Source of the DNA: Frigoribacterium sp. ACAM 257
Lineage (GTDB): Bacteria > Actinomycetota > Actinomycetes > Actinomycetales > Microbacteriaceae
Length of the DNA stretch: 64,000 nt
Direction of reading: 5' to 3'
NCBI RefSeq assembly: GCF_007954365.1
Contig: NZ_VOLO01000002.1
Coordinates: forward strand, 434,001 to 498,000
The translations under genes and the position numbers were made by a program. The notes below the pieces were generated by a model that had not been told where the DNA came from, ran no database searches, and saw only the letters and a list, made by a program, of their open reading frames with translations. Below are positions 52,195-62,135 of the stretch, in pieces (the stretch's first letter is position 1; every line of letters starts with the position of its first letter).

Positions 52195-53562
52195 TCAACC
52201 GATCCGCTCGGCGCGACCGAAGATGCCCTGCGGCCGGAACAGCAGGATGACGATCAGGATGAGCAGTGCGGTGGCGTACTTGAAGTCACCCGGGAGCACC
52301 AGGTTCGTGAGCTCGACGATGACGCCGATGATGAGCGAGCCGACGAGCGCCCCGAAGGAGGTGCCCAGTCCGCCGAGCGTGACGGCCGCGAACATGAGCA
52401 GCAGGATCTGCAGGCCCGTCATCCAGTTGACGCCGTTGAGCACGAGGCCGAGCATCACGCCGGAGAGGCCCGCGAGACCGGCGGCCAGCACCCAGACCAG
52501 GCGGATGATGCGGTCGACGTCGATGCCCGACGCGGCTGCGAGGGCCGGGTTGTCCGAGACCGCGCGGGTGGCACGACCGGTGCGGGTCTTGGTGAGGAAC
52601 AGCCCGGTCAGCACGAGCACCACGATCGAGATGCCCATGGCCACGTACGACTGCACCGTCAGGGTGACCCCGGCGAGCGTGACCGTCGTCGGGTTGGCGG
52701 TCTGGATGCGCACCGTCGCGGCGCCGAAGAAGTACTGGAAGGCGTACTGCAGCGCGATGGAGAGGCCGATCGTCACGATCATCAGCTGCGTCAGGCTCAG
52801 GCCCTTCTTCCGCAGCGGTTTCCAGATGGCCGCGTCCTGCAGGAACCCGGTGGCGGCACAGATGACCACCGTCAGCGTCGCCGCCAGGAAGATGTTCATG
52901 CCGAGCTGGTTCGCGAAGACGTAGGCGAGGAGCCCGCCGAGCGTGACCTGCTCGCCGTGCGAGAAGCTGCTGAGGCCCGTGGTGCCGTAGATCAGCGAGA
53001 GGCCGATCGCGGCGAGGGCGAGCAGCAGGCCGAGGCGGATGCCGGACGCGAACTGCTGCGCGACGCGGTCCCAGCTGAACGACGAGGCCTGCGCGCCGCC
53101 GGTGGTGGCGCCCTCGGTCTCGCTGAGCTGGAAGATCACGCCGGCGTTGGCGCCGAGCGTGGCGTTCACCATGCGCTCGTCCTGCTCCGCGTTCGTGAGG
53201 AACTGGCCGTCGGGCAGCGAGTCGGTGTCGAGCGTGACCGTGTACTGGCCGGCCTCGGTGACGGGCAGCGCCCAGCGGCCGGTGCCGTCCACCTCCGCGG
53301 TCTGCTCGAAGCCGCCGGGGCCGGCCACCTGCAGGACGACTCCGCTCGCGGGCTCGCCCTCTGAGGTGCGGATGCTGCCCTGGATGCAGCCGGTGGCGGG
53401 GTCGACGGTGCACGAGGCGGTCGCACCGCCGGACGCGTGGGCTGCGGCGGGCGCCAGCATCACCGAGACGAAGGAGCCGGCGAGGCCGAGCAACAGCGCG
53501 AGGACGGTGACGATCAGGGCAGGCCGCAGCGCGCGCGGTGCGATGGTCGTGTCGGGTTTCAC
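52195..53562 (-). CDS. livH: Branched-chain amino-acid ABC permease LivH with an added N-terminal extracytoplasmic domain
   Basis: 455 aa against about 290-300 for ordinary LivH. Residues 1-43 are a signal/anchor helix ending AAAHA, 48-150 a carboxypeptidase-regulatory/Cna-B-like beta domain (CIQGSIRTSEGEPASGVVLQVAGPGGF, GRWALPVTEAGQYTVTLDTDSLPDG), with two Cys at 51 and 59; then the permease from about 175 (GIRLGLLLALAAIGLSLIYGTTGLSSFSHGEQVTLGG, TGRATRAVSDNPALAAASGIDVDRII, RPQGIFG). GTG start behind AGGAGG. First gene of livHMGF. Confidence 0.93.
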   Translation of the reverse strand: MKPDTTIAPRALRPALIVTVLALLLGLAGSFVSVMLAPAAAHASGGATASCTVDPATGCIQGSIRTSEGEPASGVVLQVAGPGGFEQTAEVDGTGRWALPVTEAGQYTVTLDTDSLPDGQFLTNAEQDERMVNATLGANAGVIFQLSETEGATTGGAQASSFSWDRVAQQFASGIRLGLLLALAAIGLSLIYGTTGLSSFSHGEQVTLGGLLAYVFANQLGMNIFLAATLTVVICAATGFLQDAAIWKPLRKKGLSLTQLMIVTIGLSIALQYAFQYFFGAATVRIQTANPTTVTLAGVTLTVQSYVAMGISIVVLVLTGLFLTKTRTGRATRAVSDNPALAAASGIDVDRIIRLVWVLAAGLAGLSGVMLGLVLNGVNWMTGLQILLLMFAAVTLGGLGTSFGALVGSLIIGVIVELTNLVLPGDFKYATALLILIVILLFRPQGIFGRAERIG

Positions 53563-55340
<1,778 letters not shown>

Positions 55341-55392
55341 CCGCGCCGCGCGCCGCGCGCCGCGCGCCGGCCGCCGGCCGCGCCGCGCCGCG
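55341..55392. repeat. GCGCC simple-sequence tract
   Basis: About 50 bp made almost only of G and C in iterations of GCGCC/CGCGC and CCGGCC, directly after guaB and before the long terminator. Confidence 0.8.
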
Positions 55393-55399
55393 TGTCGTA

Positions 55400-55453
55400 G
55401 GCGAAAAGGGACGAGGTAGGGGTGGGTCCACCCCTACCTCGTCCCTTTTCGCC
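55400..55453. terminator. Very long bidirectional terminator between guaB and the convergent gene
   Basis: 26-bp perfect inverted repeat (55400-55425 with 55428-55453). AAAA in the left arm becomes TTTT in the right, so each strand ends in a T-run inside the stem foot. Serves two convergent genes. Confidence 0.88.
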
Positions 55454-55454
55454 G

Positions 55455-56408
55455 TCACCGCTTGCGCGCGACGCCGGCACGGCGCAGCTTGTCCGGGAGT
55501 CGCGAAGCGTCGGCGATGTCTCGGCGCGTCCACCGGACGAAGCCCGCCGTCGAGGTCAGGGCACGGAGACGGTCTTCGCGTGACTTCTCGTCCTGGACGA
55601 CCTGTTCCGGCGTGCGACCGTGCCGGTACGTCGCACCCCGGTACTTGACGTCACCGTCGAACTCGCCGAGCACGAGACGGTCCGGCTCGTCCGGGACGGG
55701 GAACGCGAAGTCGACGACCCCGATGAGTCCGTCCCCGTCGGAGAAGGGGACCTGCAGCTCGGGTACGACGAACCCGGCGTCGTGCGCGACGACGCGACTG
55801 ACGGACTCGCCGGGTGACTCGCCACCGGGGTCCCCGAACTCGACGGCCCAGGCCGCTGTCCGACGTCGCCGTGCAGCGGCGCGGACGGCGAGCAGGGCAC
55901 GGAGGCGCTCGCGCGTCGACAGCCCCGAGTGCAGCAGGTGGTCGGCGAGAACCACAGCCTGGACCCGGCTCCGCGACAGGAGCAGGTCCGTGACGGTTCT
56001 GTCGAGGGAGGTGACCGGGAGTCCCGAGCGCGTCGCGCGTTCCTCGAGAGGAAGGGGCGAGGCGCGGATGCGGAGGCGGGCGGTCGACGTGCCGCGTCGA
56101 GCGGTCGGGTCGACGAGCTCGACGGGTCCGGCGGGCCACCCCCATGTCGGGAGGCCCCAGACGAGCGCGGCTGACTCGTGGGAGAGGAGGAGCCCGTCCT
56201 TCCGGCGAGTCACGAGGGCGGCGACCGCACGGCGACGATGCTGCTCCCGTGGGTCGAGCGCGTGCCACACGCCGGCCTGGACGTAGGCACCGGGCCAGAC
56301 ACGCACGAGCGTCCCCGAGGCACATGCGCGGGCGAGCTCGCGGTCGTCACGACCCGACGCGACGAGATCACGGGCGAGCAGCAGGTCGTCGGCAGCGAGG
56401 GAGGCCAT
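55455..56408 (-). CDS. AbiEi-antitoxin-like N-terminal domain fused to a DUF559/PD-(D/E)xK-like C-terminal domain
   Basis: 317 aa. The N-terminus (about 8-60: LLLARDLVASGRDDRELARACASGTLVRVWPGAYV) looks like the winged-helix of AbiEi-type antitoxins; the middle (about 75-140) HESAALVWGLPTWGW and LPVTSLDRTVTDLL is standard for the group. The C-terminus has the nuclease-like pattern E...VVDFAFP...GEFDGDVKY (about 205, 230, 247) and ends in a basic region. No AbiEii-type toxin is adjacent. Minus-strand box CAGGCT six bases before ATG 56408. Whether it is a restriction-like nuclease or a regulator is unclear. Confidence 0.65.
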   Translation of the reverse strand: MASLAADDLLLARDLVASGRDDRELARACASGTLVRVWPGAYVQAGVWHALDPREQHRRRAVAALVTRRKDGLLLSHESAALVWGLPTWGWPAGPVELVDPTARRGTSTARLRIRASPLPLEERATRSGLPVTSLDRTVTDLLLSRSRVQAVVLADHLLHSGLSTRERLRALLAVRAAARRRRTAAWAVEFGDPGGESPGESVSRVVAHDAGFVVPELQVPFSDGDGLIGVVDFAFPVPDEPDRLVLGEFDGDVKYRGATYRHGRTPEQVVQDEKSREDRLRALTSTAGFVRWTRRDIADASRLPDKLRRAGVARKR

Positions 56409-56671
56409 GAAGCGAGCCTGGAGGAGCAGGGAGCCCGGGCCGTGTCGAGTACGAAGCCCGGGGGAGAGTCACGCTGCCGGGTGCGGAGGTGGAGGGACCA
56501 CGCATGGCGCCTCCTTCGCCCGCGGGCGGCGAGAAGGGACGCGGCAGGGGCGGGCCCACGCCTGCCGAGTCCCATGACGCCGACGCCGGACGAAGCGCGA
56601 AGGACAAGCAGCGCTGGGTGGCAGGGCGCGGCGGCGCAGGCAGGCCCCGGGGGCTCGGCCCGCGCCTCCGG

Positions 56672-56677
56672 TAGGGT
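56672..56677 (+). promoter_or_regulatory. -10 box for leaderless guaB3 transcript
   Basis: TAGGGT, six bases, GTG 56684. The preceding 56409-56671 has no gene. Confidence 0.6.
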
Positions 56678-56683
56678 TGCGGC

Positions 56684-57805
56684 GTGACTGAGGTAGAGAT
56701 CGGCGTTTCCAAGCGCGCACGCCGCGCCTATGCGTTCGACGACATCGCGATCGTCCCGAGCCGGCGCACCCGCGACCCCCGAGACGTGTCCGTCAGCTGG
56801 TCGATCGACGCGTTCCACTTCGAGTCGCCGATCATCGCGGCGCCGATGGACTCGGTCGTCAGCCCGGCGACGGCCATCCGCATCGGCGAGCTCGGCGGCC
56901 TCGGCGTGCTCGACCTCGAGGGCGTCTGGACGCGGTACGACGACCCGGAGGCGGTGCTCGCGGAGATCCGCGACCTGCCCGAGGACGAGACGGTCGCCCG
57001 CATGCAGCAGATCTACGCCGAGCCGATCAAGCCCGAGCTGGTGACGGCCCGCATCGCCGAGATCCGCGCCGCCGGCGTGCCGGTGGCAGGCTCGCTCAGC
57101 CCGCAGCGCACCCAAGACCTGTACCAGACGGTCGTCGACGCCGGTGTCGACCTCTTCGTCATCCGCGGCACCACCGTGTCGGCCGAGCACGTGTCGAAGA
57201 CGACCGAGCCGCTCAACCTCAAGAAGTTCATCTACGAGCTCGACGTGCCGGTCATCGTGGGAGGCGCCTCCACGTACACCTCGGCGCTGCACCTCATGCG
57301 CACGGGCGCGGCGGGCGTCCTCGTCGGGTTCGGCGGCGGCGCCGCCAGCACGACCCGCGCCTCCTTGGGCATCCACGCGCCGATGGCGACCGCGGTCGCC
57401 GACGTCGCCGGTGCGCGTCGCGACTACCTCGACGAGTCCGGCGGACGCTACGTCCACGTCATCGCCGACGGCGGGCTCGGCACCTCGGGCGACATCGTGA
57501 AGGCCGTCGCCTGCGGCGCCGACGCGGTCATGCTGGGCGCCGCGCTGGCCCGCGCCACCGACGTGCCCGGCGGCGGGTACCACTGGGGCGCCGAGGCGCA
57601 CCACCCCGAGCTGCCGCGAGGCCGTCGCGTCCACGTCGGCCAGGTCGGCACCCTCGAGAAGATCCTCTACGGCCCTGCCGACTCCGTCGACGGCCAGGCG
57701 AACATCATCGGCGCGCTCCGTCGGGCGATGGCGACGACCGGCTACAGCGACCTCAAGGAGTTCCAGCGCAGCGAGGTCGTCGTCGCTCCCTACCAGCCGC
57801 ACTAG
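56684..57805 (+). CDS. guaB3: GuaB3-family IMP dehydrogenase-related protein
   Basis: 373 aa TIM barrel without CBS domains. YAFDDIAIVPSRRTRDPRDVS, IIAAPMDSVVSPATAIRIGELGGLGVLDLEGVWTRY, VDLFVIRGTTVSAEHVSK, ADGGLGTSGDIVKAVACGADAVMLGAALARA, and the end YSDLKEFQR, all typical of the actinobacterial branch next to guaB. The catalytic-loop Cys of true IMPDH (GPGSICT) is replaced: VGFGGGAASTTRASLG. So IMPDH chemistry by the normal route is unlikely. GTG start, predicted leaderless. Confidence 0.93.
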   Translation: MTEVEIGVSKRARRAYAFDDIAIVPSRRTRDPRDVSVSWSIDAFHFESPIIAAPMDSVVSPATAIRIGELGGLGVLDLEGVWTRYDDPEAVLAEIRDLPEDETVARMQQIYAEPIKPELVTARIAEIRAAGVPVAGSLSPQRTQDLYQTVVDAGVDLFVIRGTTVSAEHVSKTTEPLNLKKFIYELDVPVIVGGASTYTSALHLMRTGAAGVLVGFGGGAASTTRASLGIHAPMATAVADVAGARRDYLDESGGRYVHVIADGGLGTSGDIVKAVACGADAVMLGAALARATDVPGGGYHWGAEAHHPELPRGRRVHVGQVGTLEKILYGPADSVDGQANIIGALRRAMATTGYSDLKEFQRSEVVVAPYQPH

Positions 57806-57922
57806 GCGGCGTCGCCTCCCCGGGCGTCCCGATCTCACCTGGCGCTGCCAGCCGATCGGGCGTTGGATGGTCGCATGCACGGGTCCTCGGGCCCGCGACC
57901 GATCCGACGATGGAGGCACCGC

Positions 57923-59782
57923 ATGGCCACGACCGCGACCGAATCCCTCTCCGCGAAGCTCGGGCCAGACGAGCGCGAGCGCGCCGTCGAGGCGCTGAAG
58001 ACCGAAGAGCTCGACATCCTCGTGATCGGGGGCGGAATCGTCGGGGCAGGCTCTGCCCTCGACGCCGTGACGAGGGGCCTGAACGTCGGCATCGTCGAGG
58101 CTCGCGACTGGGGCTCCGGCACGTCGAGCCGTTCGTCGAAGCTGGTGCACGGGGGCATCCGCTACCTCGAGCAGCTCAACTTCCGCCTCGTGCGCGAGGC
58201 CCTGATCGAGCGCGGCCTGCTGCTGCAGCGCCTCGCGCCGCACCTCGTCAAGCCCGTGCGGTTCCTCTACCCCCTGAGCAAGCCGGTCTACGAGCGCTTC
58301 TACATCGGCGCCGGCATGGCCCTCTACGACATCTTCAGCTGGACGGGCGGGCGCCCGCCCGGGGTGCCCCACCACCGCCACCTCAGCAAGACCCAGGTCC
58401 TGCGCGCGATCCCGAGCCTCTCGAAGGACGCGGTCGTGGGCGGCCTCACCTACTACGACGCCCAGGTCGACGACGCCCGCTACGTCTCGTCGCTCGTGCG
58501 CACGGCGTCGAGCTACGGCGCCCACGCCGCCAGCCGGGTGCGGGTCGAGGGCTTCGTCAAGGTCGGGGAGCGCGTCGTCGGCGTCAAGGCACACGACTAC
58601 CAGACCGGCGAGCACTTCGAGATCCGGGCCAAGCAGGTCGTCAACGCGACCGGCGTCTGGACCGACGACACCCAGGCCATGGTGGGCGAGCGCGGCCAGT
58701 TCAAGGTGCGTGCCTCGAAGGGCGTGCACCTCGTCGTGCCCCGTGACCGCATCCACTCCGACATGGGCATGATCTTCCGCACCGAGAAGAGCGTGCTGTT
58801 CGTCATCCCGTGGGGCCGCCACTGGCTGGTGGGCACCACCGACACCGACTGGGACCTCGACAAGGCGCACCCCGCCGCGACGGCGGCCGACATCGACTAC
58901 GTCCTCGAGCACGTCAACAAGGTGATGGCCGTGCCGCTCACCCGTGACGACGTCGAGGGCGTCTACGCAGGTCTCCGGCCCCTCCTGGCCGGCGAGTCCG
59001 ACCAGACGTCGAAGCTGTCGCGCGAGCACATCGTCGCGCACACCGTGCCCGGCCTCGTCGTCGTCGCCGGCGGCAAGTGGACGACCTACCGGGTGATGGC
59101 CGAGGACGCGATCGACGAGGCGGTCGCCGCGCTCGACGGACGCATCCCCGAGAGCACGACGATGGAGATCCCGCTGCTCGGCGCCGAGGGCTACCACGCC
59201 GCCTGGAACAAGCGCGGCAAGATCGCCAAGCAGCTGGGCGTGCACCGGGTGCGCGTCGAGCACCTGCTGAACCGCTACGGCACGCTGACCGACGAGGTCC
59301 TCGCGCTGGTCCGCGAACGGCCCGAGCTGGCCGAGCCGCTGCCCGGCGCCGACGACTACATCGGGGCCGAGGTCGTCTACGCGGCCAGCCACGAGAGCGC
59401 GCTCCACCTCGAGGACGTGCTGGCGAGGCGCACCCGGATCTCGATCGAGGCGTGGGACAGGGGCGAGTCCGCCGCTCCCGTGGCAGCCAAGCTGATGGCC
59501 GAGGTGCTCGGCTGGTCCGACGCCGAGACCGAGGAGGAGGTCGGCAACTACCTCAAGCGCGTCGCGGCCGAGCGCGCCAGCCAGCTCGAGCCCGACGACG
59601 AGTCCGCCGACCGTGTCCGCCTCGAGGCGCCCGACATCACGTTCGGCTTCGAGGAGGACGACATGGTGGTGCCCGGCGCCGACCAGGGCGGGGCGCCGAA
59701 GCCCGGCGAGGACGTCGTCGAGTCCGCAGGCACGCCCGCCGACGACACGTCGGCGGACGCCCCGGGCGGTCGCGCGAGCTAG
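57923..59782 (+). CDS. glpD: Aerobic glycerol-3-phosphate dehydrogenase
   Basis: 619 aa FAD enzyme feeding electrons from glycerol-3-phosphate to quinones at the membrane. FAD motif DILVIGGGIVGAGSALDAVTRG (about 32-53), then EARDWGSGTSSRSSKLVHGGIRYLEQL, FLYPLSKPVYERF, VVNATGVWTDD, and WLVGTTDTDWD. The C-terminal about 60 residues are an acidic, Pro/Gly/Ala-rich tail. GGAGG eight bases before ATG 57923 fixes the start over an upstream ATG. Ends in a 24-bp terminator. Confidence 0.95.
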   Translation: MATTATESLSAKLGPDERERAVEALKTEELDILVIGGGIVGAGSALDAVTRGLNVGIVEARDWGSGTSSRSSKLVHGGIRYLEQLNFRLVREALIERGLLLQRLAPHLVKPVRFLYPLSKPVYERFYIGAGMALYDIFSWTGGRPPGVPHHRHLSKTQVLRAIPSLSKDAVVGGLTYYDAQVDDARYVSSLVRTASSYGAHAASRVRVEGFVKVGERVVGVKAHDYQTGEHFEIRAKQVVNATGVWTDDTQAMVGERGQFKVRASKGVHLVVPRDRIHSDMGMIFRTEKSVLFVIPWGRHWLVGTTDTDWDLDKAHPAATAADIDYVLEHVNKVMAVPLTRDDVEGVYAGLRPLLAGESDQTSKLSREHIVAHTVPGLVVVAGGKWTTYRVMAEDAIDEAVAALDGRIPESTTMEIPLLGAEGYHAAWNKRGKIAKQLGVHRVRVEHLLNRYGTLTDEVLALVRERPELAEPLPGADDYIGAEVVYAASHESALHLEDVLARRTRISIEAWDRGESAAPVAAKLMAEVLGWSDAETEEEVGNYLKRVAAERASQLEPDDESADRVRLEAPDITFGFEEDDMVVPGADQGGAPKPGEDVVESAGTPADDTSADAPGGRAS

Positions 59783-59806
59783 CACCACGAGGTCGCGACG
59801 CGACCA

Positions 59807-59857
59807 GGACGCAGGAGGCGCGGTGCCCGCTCGGCGGGCACCGCGCCTCCTGCGTCC
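59807..59857 (+). terminator. Terminator after glpD containing paired CAGGAGGCGC motifs
   Basis: 24-bp perfect inverted repeat (59807-59830 with 59834-59857), loop TCG. Each arm contains the 10-mer CAGGAGGCGC or its complement. Confidence 0.88.
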
Positions 59858-59954
59858 GCCCGCCGAGAACGACCCGTCGCTCCGGGAACACCTGGGGACG
59901 AGCGGGGGTTGTCCACCGCATGAGCAGCCCGGTGTCCGCGTCCGTGCCCGTCGC

Positions 59955-59960
59955 TAAGCT
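59955..59960 (+). promoter_or_regulatory. -10 box of the antiporter pair
   Basis: TAAGCT, about 35 nt before ATG 59996; GGAG lies seven bases before the ATG. Confidence 0.45.
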
Positions 59961-59995
59961 GAGACGACTGCCCCTGAGTGACCTGGAGTCGGACC

Positions 59996-60526
59996 ATGGC
60001 TGATGTGCGTCGAGTGAAGCTCCCCGGTGTGGGCGTGCTGCACACCTTCGTCACCGACGACGGCGGCAAGTGCGGCGTGATCACGCACCGTTCGGGCCAC
60101 AGCGACCTGATCACCTTCAGCGACGACGCCGACGGCGCCGACGTCAAGAAGGTCTCGCTCCGCCTCAGCGAGGACGAGGCGCACACGCTCGCCGAGCTGC
60201 TCGGCGGCACGCGCATCACCGAGTCGCTGTCGGCGCTCGACCAGATCCCCGGCCTCAGCATCGACTGGTTCACGGTCGACTACGACGACCACATCGCCGG
60301 CCAGCCGCTCGGCGACCTCGGCGCCAAGGGCGTCGTCGGCCTCACGGTCGTCGCCGTCGTGCGGGGCGACGCGGCCAACCCGGCGCCGTCGGGCGACTTC
60401 AAGGTGTTCCCCGGCGACACGCTGGTCGTGGCGGGCAGCCCCGAGAAGGTCGCGAAGGCCTTCGCCTGGTACCGTACGGGCCAGCTGCGCCACCGCAGCC
60501 CGGTCGACGCCCCGCCCGGGAGCTGA
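59996..60526 (+). CDS. KhtT-like regulatory subunit of a K+/H+ antiporter (TrkA-C domain)
   Basis: 176 aa. N-terminal half KLPGVGVLHTFVTDDGGKCGVITHRSGHSDL, with a helical segment LSEDEAHTLAELLGGTRI; C-terminal TrkA-C-type domain (about 95-160: IAGQPLGDLGAKGVVGLTVVAVVRGD, FPGDTLVVAGSPEKVAKAFAWY). Soluble subunits of this kind gate the CPA2 antiporter encoded 6 bp downstream. The start is ATG 59996 (MADVRRVKLPG); an upstream GTG lacks a ribosome binding site. Confidence 0.87.
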   Translation: MADVRRVKLPGVGVLHTFVTDDGGKCGVITHRSGHSDLITFSDDADGADVKKVSLRLSEDEAHTLAELLGGTRITESLSALDQIPGLSIDWFTVDYDDHIAGQPLGDLGAKGVVGLTVVAVVRGDAANPAPSGDFKVFPGDTLVVAGSPEKVAKAFAWYRTGQLRHRSPVDAPPGS

Positions 60527-60532
60527 TCGCCG

Positions 60533-62059
60533 GTGCACCTGGGTGAGGAGCTGGTCGTCCTCGGCGTCCTGCTGCTGATCGCCTACGGGCTGGGCAGGGC
60601 AGGCAAGCTGATCGGCCTGCCGTCCATCCCGATCTACATGATCGTCGGCCTGCTGGCGAGCACGAACACCGGCTGGTTCCCGATCAGCTTCGACTCGCAC
60701 AACATCGAGCTCATCGCGATCTTCGGGCTCATCCTGCTGCTCTTCAACCTCGGCCTCGAGTTCGACCAGGACGAGTTCTTCTCCAACGCCGGCCGCCTGA
60801 TCGTCTCGGGCGGCAGCTACATCGCCGTCAACATGGGCGTCGGCCTGGTCTTCGGCTTCATGCTCGGCTGGGGCACGCGTGAGGCGTTGATCATCGCCGG
60901 CATGACGGCGACGTCGTCGAGCGCCATCGTCACGAAGCTGCTCATCGAGCTCAACCGCCTGGCGAACCGCGAGACGCCGATGATCCTCGGCGTCACCGTC
61001 GTCGAGGACATCTTCATCGCCATCTACCTGGCCATCGTGTCGGTGGTGCTCAGCGGCGAGACCGACCCGCTGCCCGTCGTGCTCAAGCTGGTGGTCGCGT
61101 TCGCGTTCCTGGTCGCGATGTTCGCCGTCGCGCGGTGGGGCGGCGCCGTCGTGTCGAAGCTGATGCGCACCCGTGACGACGAGCTGTTCACGGTGTTGTT
61201 CTTCGGCCTCGCCGTGCTCTTCGCCGGCCTCGGCGAGATCCTCGGGGTGACCGACGCGATCGGTGCGTTCCTCATCGGCCTCATCATCGGCGCGACTCGG
61301 TACCGCAACCGGGTCGAGCAGTTCGCCCTGCCGATGCGCGACGTCTTCGGCGCCTTCTTCTTCCTCAACTTCGGCCTCGGACTCAACCCGTCGTTGTTCC
61401 CGAGCGTGCTCGGGCCCGTCGCGATCGCCGTCGGGATCACGATCACGCTGAACGTGATCGCGGGCCAGTTCGTCGCCTGGCTCAACAAGCTCGGGCCGCA
61501 GGCGGGCATCAACACCGCCGTGATCCTGCAGAACAGGGGCGAGTTCGCGCTGATCCTCGCGACGCTCTCCGCCGGCGCTGGGCTCGACGAGCGGCTGCAG
61601 CCCTTCGCCGGGCTCTACGTCCTCATCATGGCCGTTCTCGGCCCGGTGCTCGCGTCGAACTCCGAGCGCATCGGCGGCGTCGTGCTCCGCACCCGCCGCC
61701 GAGCGGAGCGCGAGGCGACCGAGGCGCGTCGCCTCGAGCGCGACGCCCGGCACTCGGAAGAGATCGCCCTGATGGAGGCGGCGCTCGCCGGGGACGAGCC
61801 GGCTGCGACGCGTCCCGGCGACGGCCGCGGCGCAGCCGGGGCCGATGCAGAGGCCGAGGCGGACGCCGACGACGAGGCCCTGCTCGGCACGCGAGAGCGC
61901 GCCGCGGCGGCGACCGCAGCCGCAGCCGCAGCCACGGCAGAGCCCGACGAGTACGACGACCTCGACGAGCAGGACCGGGCCCGCGCGGCGATCCTCGCCG
62001 ACCAGGCCGGGCAGCAGTCCGACCAGAGGGCCACGCGCCGGCGCGACCCCGAGTACTGA
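60533..62059 (+). CDS. KhtU/KefB-like cation:proton antiporter (CPA2)
   Basis: 508 aa. Twelve or so helices over residues 5-380 with IYMIVGLLASTNTGWF, LLLFNLGLEFDQDEF, TATSSSAIVTKLLIELNRLANRETPMILGVTVVEDI (with the ion-binding region), GVTDAIGAFLIGLIIGATRY and ILQNRGEFALILATLSA. No TrkA-N domain in the chain; regulation is by the separate KhtT-like subunit upstream. The last about 115 residues are a charged coiled/Ala-rich cytoplasmic tail. GTG 60533. Confidence 0.9.
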   Translation: MHLGEELVVLGVLLLIAYGLGRAGKLIGLPSIPIYMIVGLLASTNTGWFPISFDSHNIELIAIFGLILLLFNLGLEFDQDEFFSNAGRLIVSGGSYIAVNMGVGLVFGFMLGWGTREALIIAGMTATSSSAIVTKLLIELNRLANRETPMILGVTVVEDIFIAIYLAIVSVVLSGETDPLPVVLKLVVAFAFLVAMFAVARWGGAVVSKLMRTRDDELFTVLFFGLAVLFAGLGEILGVTDAIGAFLIGLIIGATRYRNRVEQFALPMRDVFGAFFFLNFGLGLNPSLFPSVLGPVAIAVGITITLNVIAGQFVAWLNKLGPQAGINTAVILQNRGEFALILATLSAGAGLDERLQPFAGLYVLIMAVLGPVLASNSERIGGVVLRTRRRAEREATEARRLERDARHSEEIALMEAALAGDEPAATRPGDGRGAAGADAEAEADADDEALLGTRERAAAATAAAAAATAEPDEYDDLDEQDRARAAILADQAGQQSDQRATRRRDPEY

Positions 62060-62122
62060 CCCGGGCGCGGACGCAGGCAGCGTGCACGGTCGACACCCAG
62101 CAGGCTCCCGCGAGGGCGCAGG

Positions 62123-62128
62123 TACCAT
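62123..62128 (+). promoter_or_regulatory. -10 box for leaderless SURF1 transcript
   Basis: TACCAT, seven bases, GTG 62136. Confidence 0.55.
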
Positions 62129-62135
62129 CGGCCTC

